Made by a program: the position numbers and the translations under genes. DNA of 55,267 nucleotides from Moraxella sp. Its GTDB lineage: Bacteria; Pseudomonadota; Gammaproteobacteria; Pseudomonadales; Moraxellaceae. Each line of letters starts with the position of its first letter. Positions within the stretch are counted from its first letter, which is position 1. The stretch lies in contig NZ_JAUNDY010000010.1 in NCBI RefSeq assembly GCF_030525845.1, positions 1 to 55,267 on the forward strand, given 5' to 3'. This document shows, piece after piece, positions 54,875 through 55,267 of the stretch. The notes under the pieces were generated by a model. The model ran no database searches, had not been told where the DNA came from, and saw nothing but the letters and a program-made list of their open reading frames with translations.

Positions 54875-55267
54875 TTAACTTTTGGTCTTTTTGGTCATCA
54901 AAGTTTGAATTGCCAAAGTAACCAGTGCCAATAACGCTAATAAACTACTCATTGCAAAAGCGGTAGTAAACGCATAATCGTTATAAGCCACTTCAATCAA
55001 AAGTGGCATTGTATTGGTTTGCCCACGAATATGCCCAGACACCACCGACACCGCCCCAAACTCGCCCATTGCCCGAGCATTGGTTAAAATAATGCCGTAC
55101 AATAACGCCCATTTGATATTGGGTAAGGTAATGTGCCAAAACACTTGCCAGCCATTCGTCCCCAAACTAAGCCCCGCCTCTTCTTCGCTGTCGCCTTGTG
55201 CTTGCATTAAAGGAATCAACTCACGGGCAATAAACGGAAAAGTAACAAATAAAGTCGCCAAAACAAT
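54875..55267 (-). CDS. cysW: Sulfate ABC transporter permease CysW, partial (C-terminal part)
   Basis: The frame runs off the right end of the window, so only about 130 C-terminal residues are seen. The permease EAA loop ([20 protein letters not shown] and [11 protein letters not shown]) and the following [19 protein letters not shown] are characteristic of CysW/CysT. The C-terminus has a final membrane segment and a basic tail (TKKTKS). It lies upstream of the short cysA on the same strand, as expected for a cysTWA operon. Confidence 0.88.
   Translation of the reverse strand: MVLATLFVTFPFIARELIPLMQAQGDSEEEAGLSLGTNGWQVFWHITLPNIKWALLYGIILTNARAMGEFGAVSVVSGHIRGQTNTMPLLIEVAYNDYAFTTAFAMSSLLALLALVTLAIQTLMTKKTKS

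Noticed and set aside
1-55267. CRISPR arrays, rRNA genes, or intact insertion sequences.
   Set aside because: No regularly spaced repeats, rRNA-like sequence or complete transposase was seen.

Overview
The window looks like chromosome from a gamma-proteobacterium of the family Moraxellaceae, most likely Moraxella. The support is indirect: moderately AT-rich DNA, an RNase HI-DnaQ fusion, a long-form GapDH with an N-terminal extension, a stand-alone ChpA/PilL N-terminal-like protein, and the MesX/MesD methionine synthase pair known from Acinetobacter relatives. No 16S gene is present, so the genus is inferred.

Positions 1-20.4 kb are core metabolism and envelope genes, mostly on the minus strand. 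They are a LysO-type exporter, a YpfJ-type zinc peptidase, a carboxylesterase, trmL-hemW-rhlB, a ChpA-like protein with nudC, aroQ with the rnhA-dnaQ fusion, a cold-shock gene with a well-formed promoter, a DUF3298 lipoprotein, yceI, the LPS supply operon kdsD-kdsC-lptC-lptA-lptB, sthA and ppsR.

Positions 20.5-24.5 kb hold a three-gene plus-strand cassette that matches peptidoglycan O-acetylation: a PatA-like MBOAT, a PatB-like SGNH protein and an Ape1-like esterase. It lies between divergent ppsR and ppsA, which are direct neighbours in E. coli. After ppsA comes a small Cys-rich secreted protein and then tRNA-Leu(CAA). A tyrosine integrase follows the tRNA, with arm-type repeats and a perfect 14-bp inverted repeat over its promoter. 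About 1.1 kb of degenerate accessory DNA follows. This is the clearest horizontally acquired, now decayed, segment.

Positions 30-47.4 kb return to core functions: gap, a Nudix/ThiE-like fusion, a lone hemP with Fur-like sites, tamB-tamA (TamA carries a large acidic insertion), an LplT-like and an MHS-type transporter, a ClsC-like phospholipase D lipoprotein, a Bax-inhibitor-1 family protein and NAD kinase.

Positions 47.6-55.3 kb form a sulfur-oriented minus-strand region: a flavin reductase, a MetE-core methionine synthase (MesD), its DUF1852 partner (MesX), a GST, an amino-acid permease, TauD, and CysA and CysW of a sulfate-type ABC importer (CysW runs off the window). MesD has all four zinc ligands but no folate-binding N-terminal domain. 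Its methyl donor is the most interesting open question here. I saw no CRISPR array, rRNA gene or intact insertion sequence.
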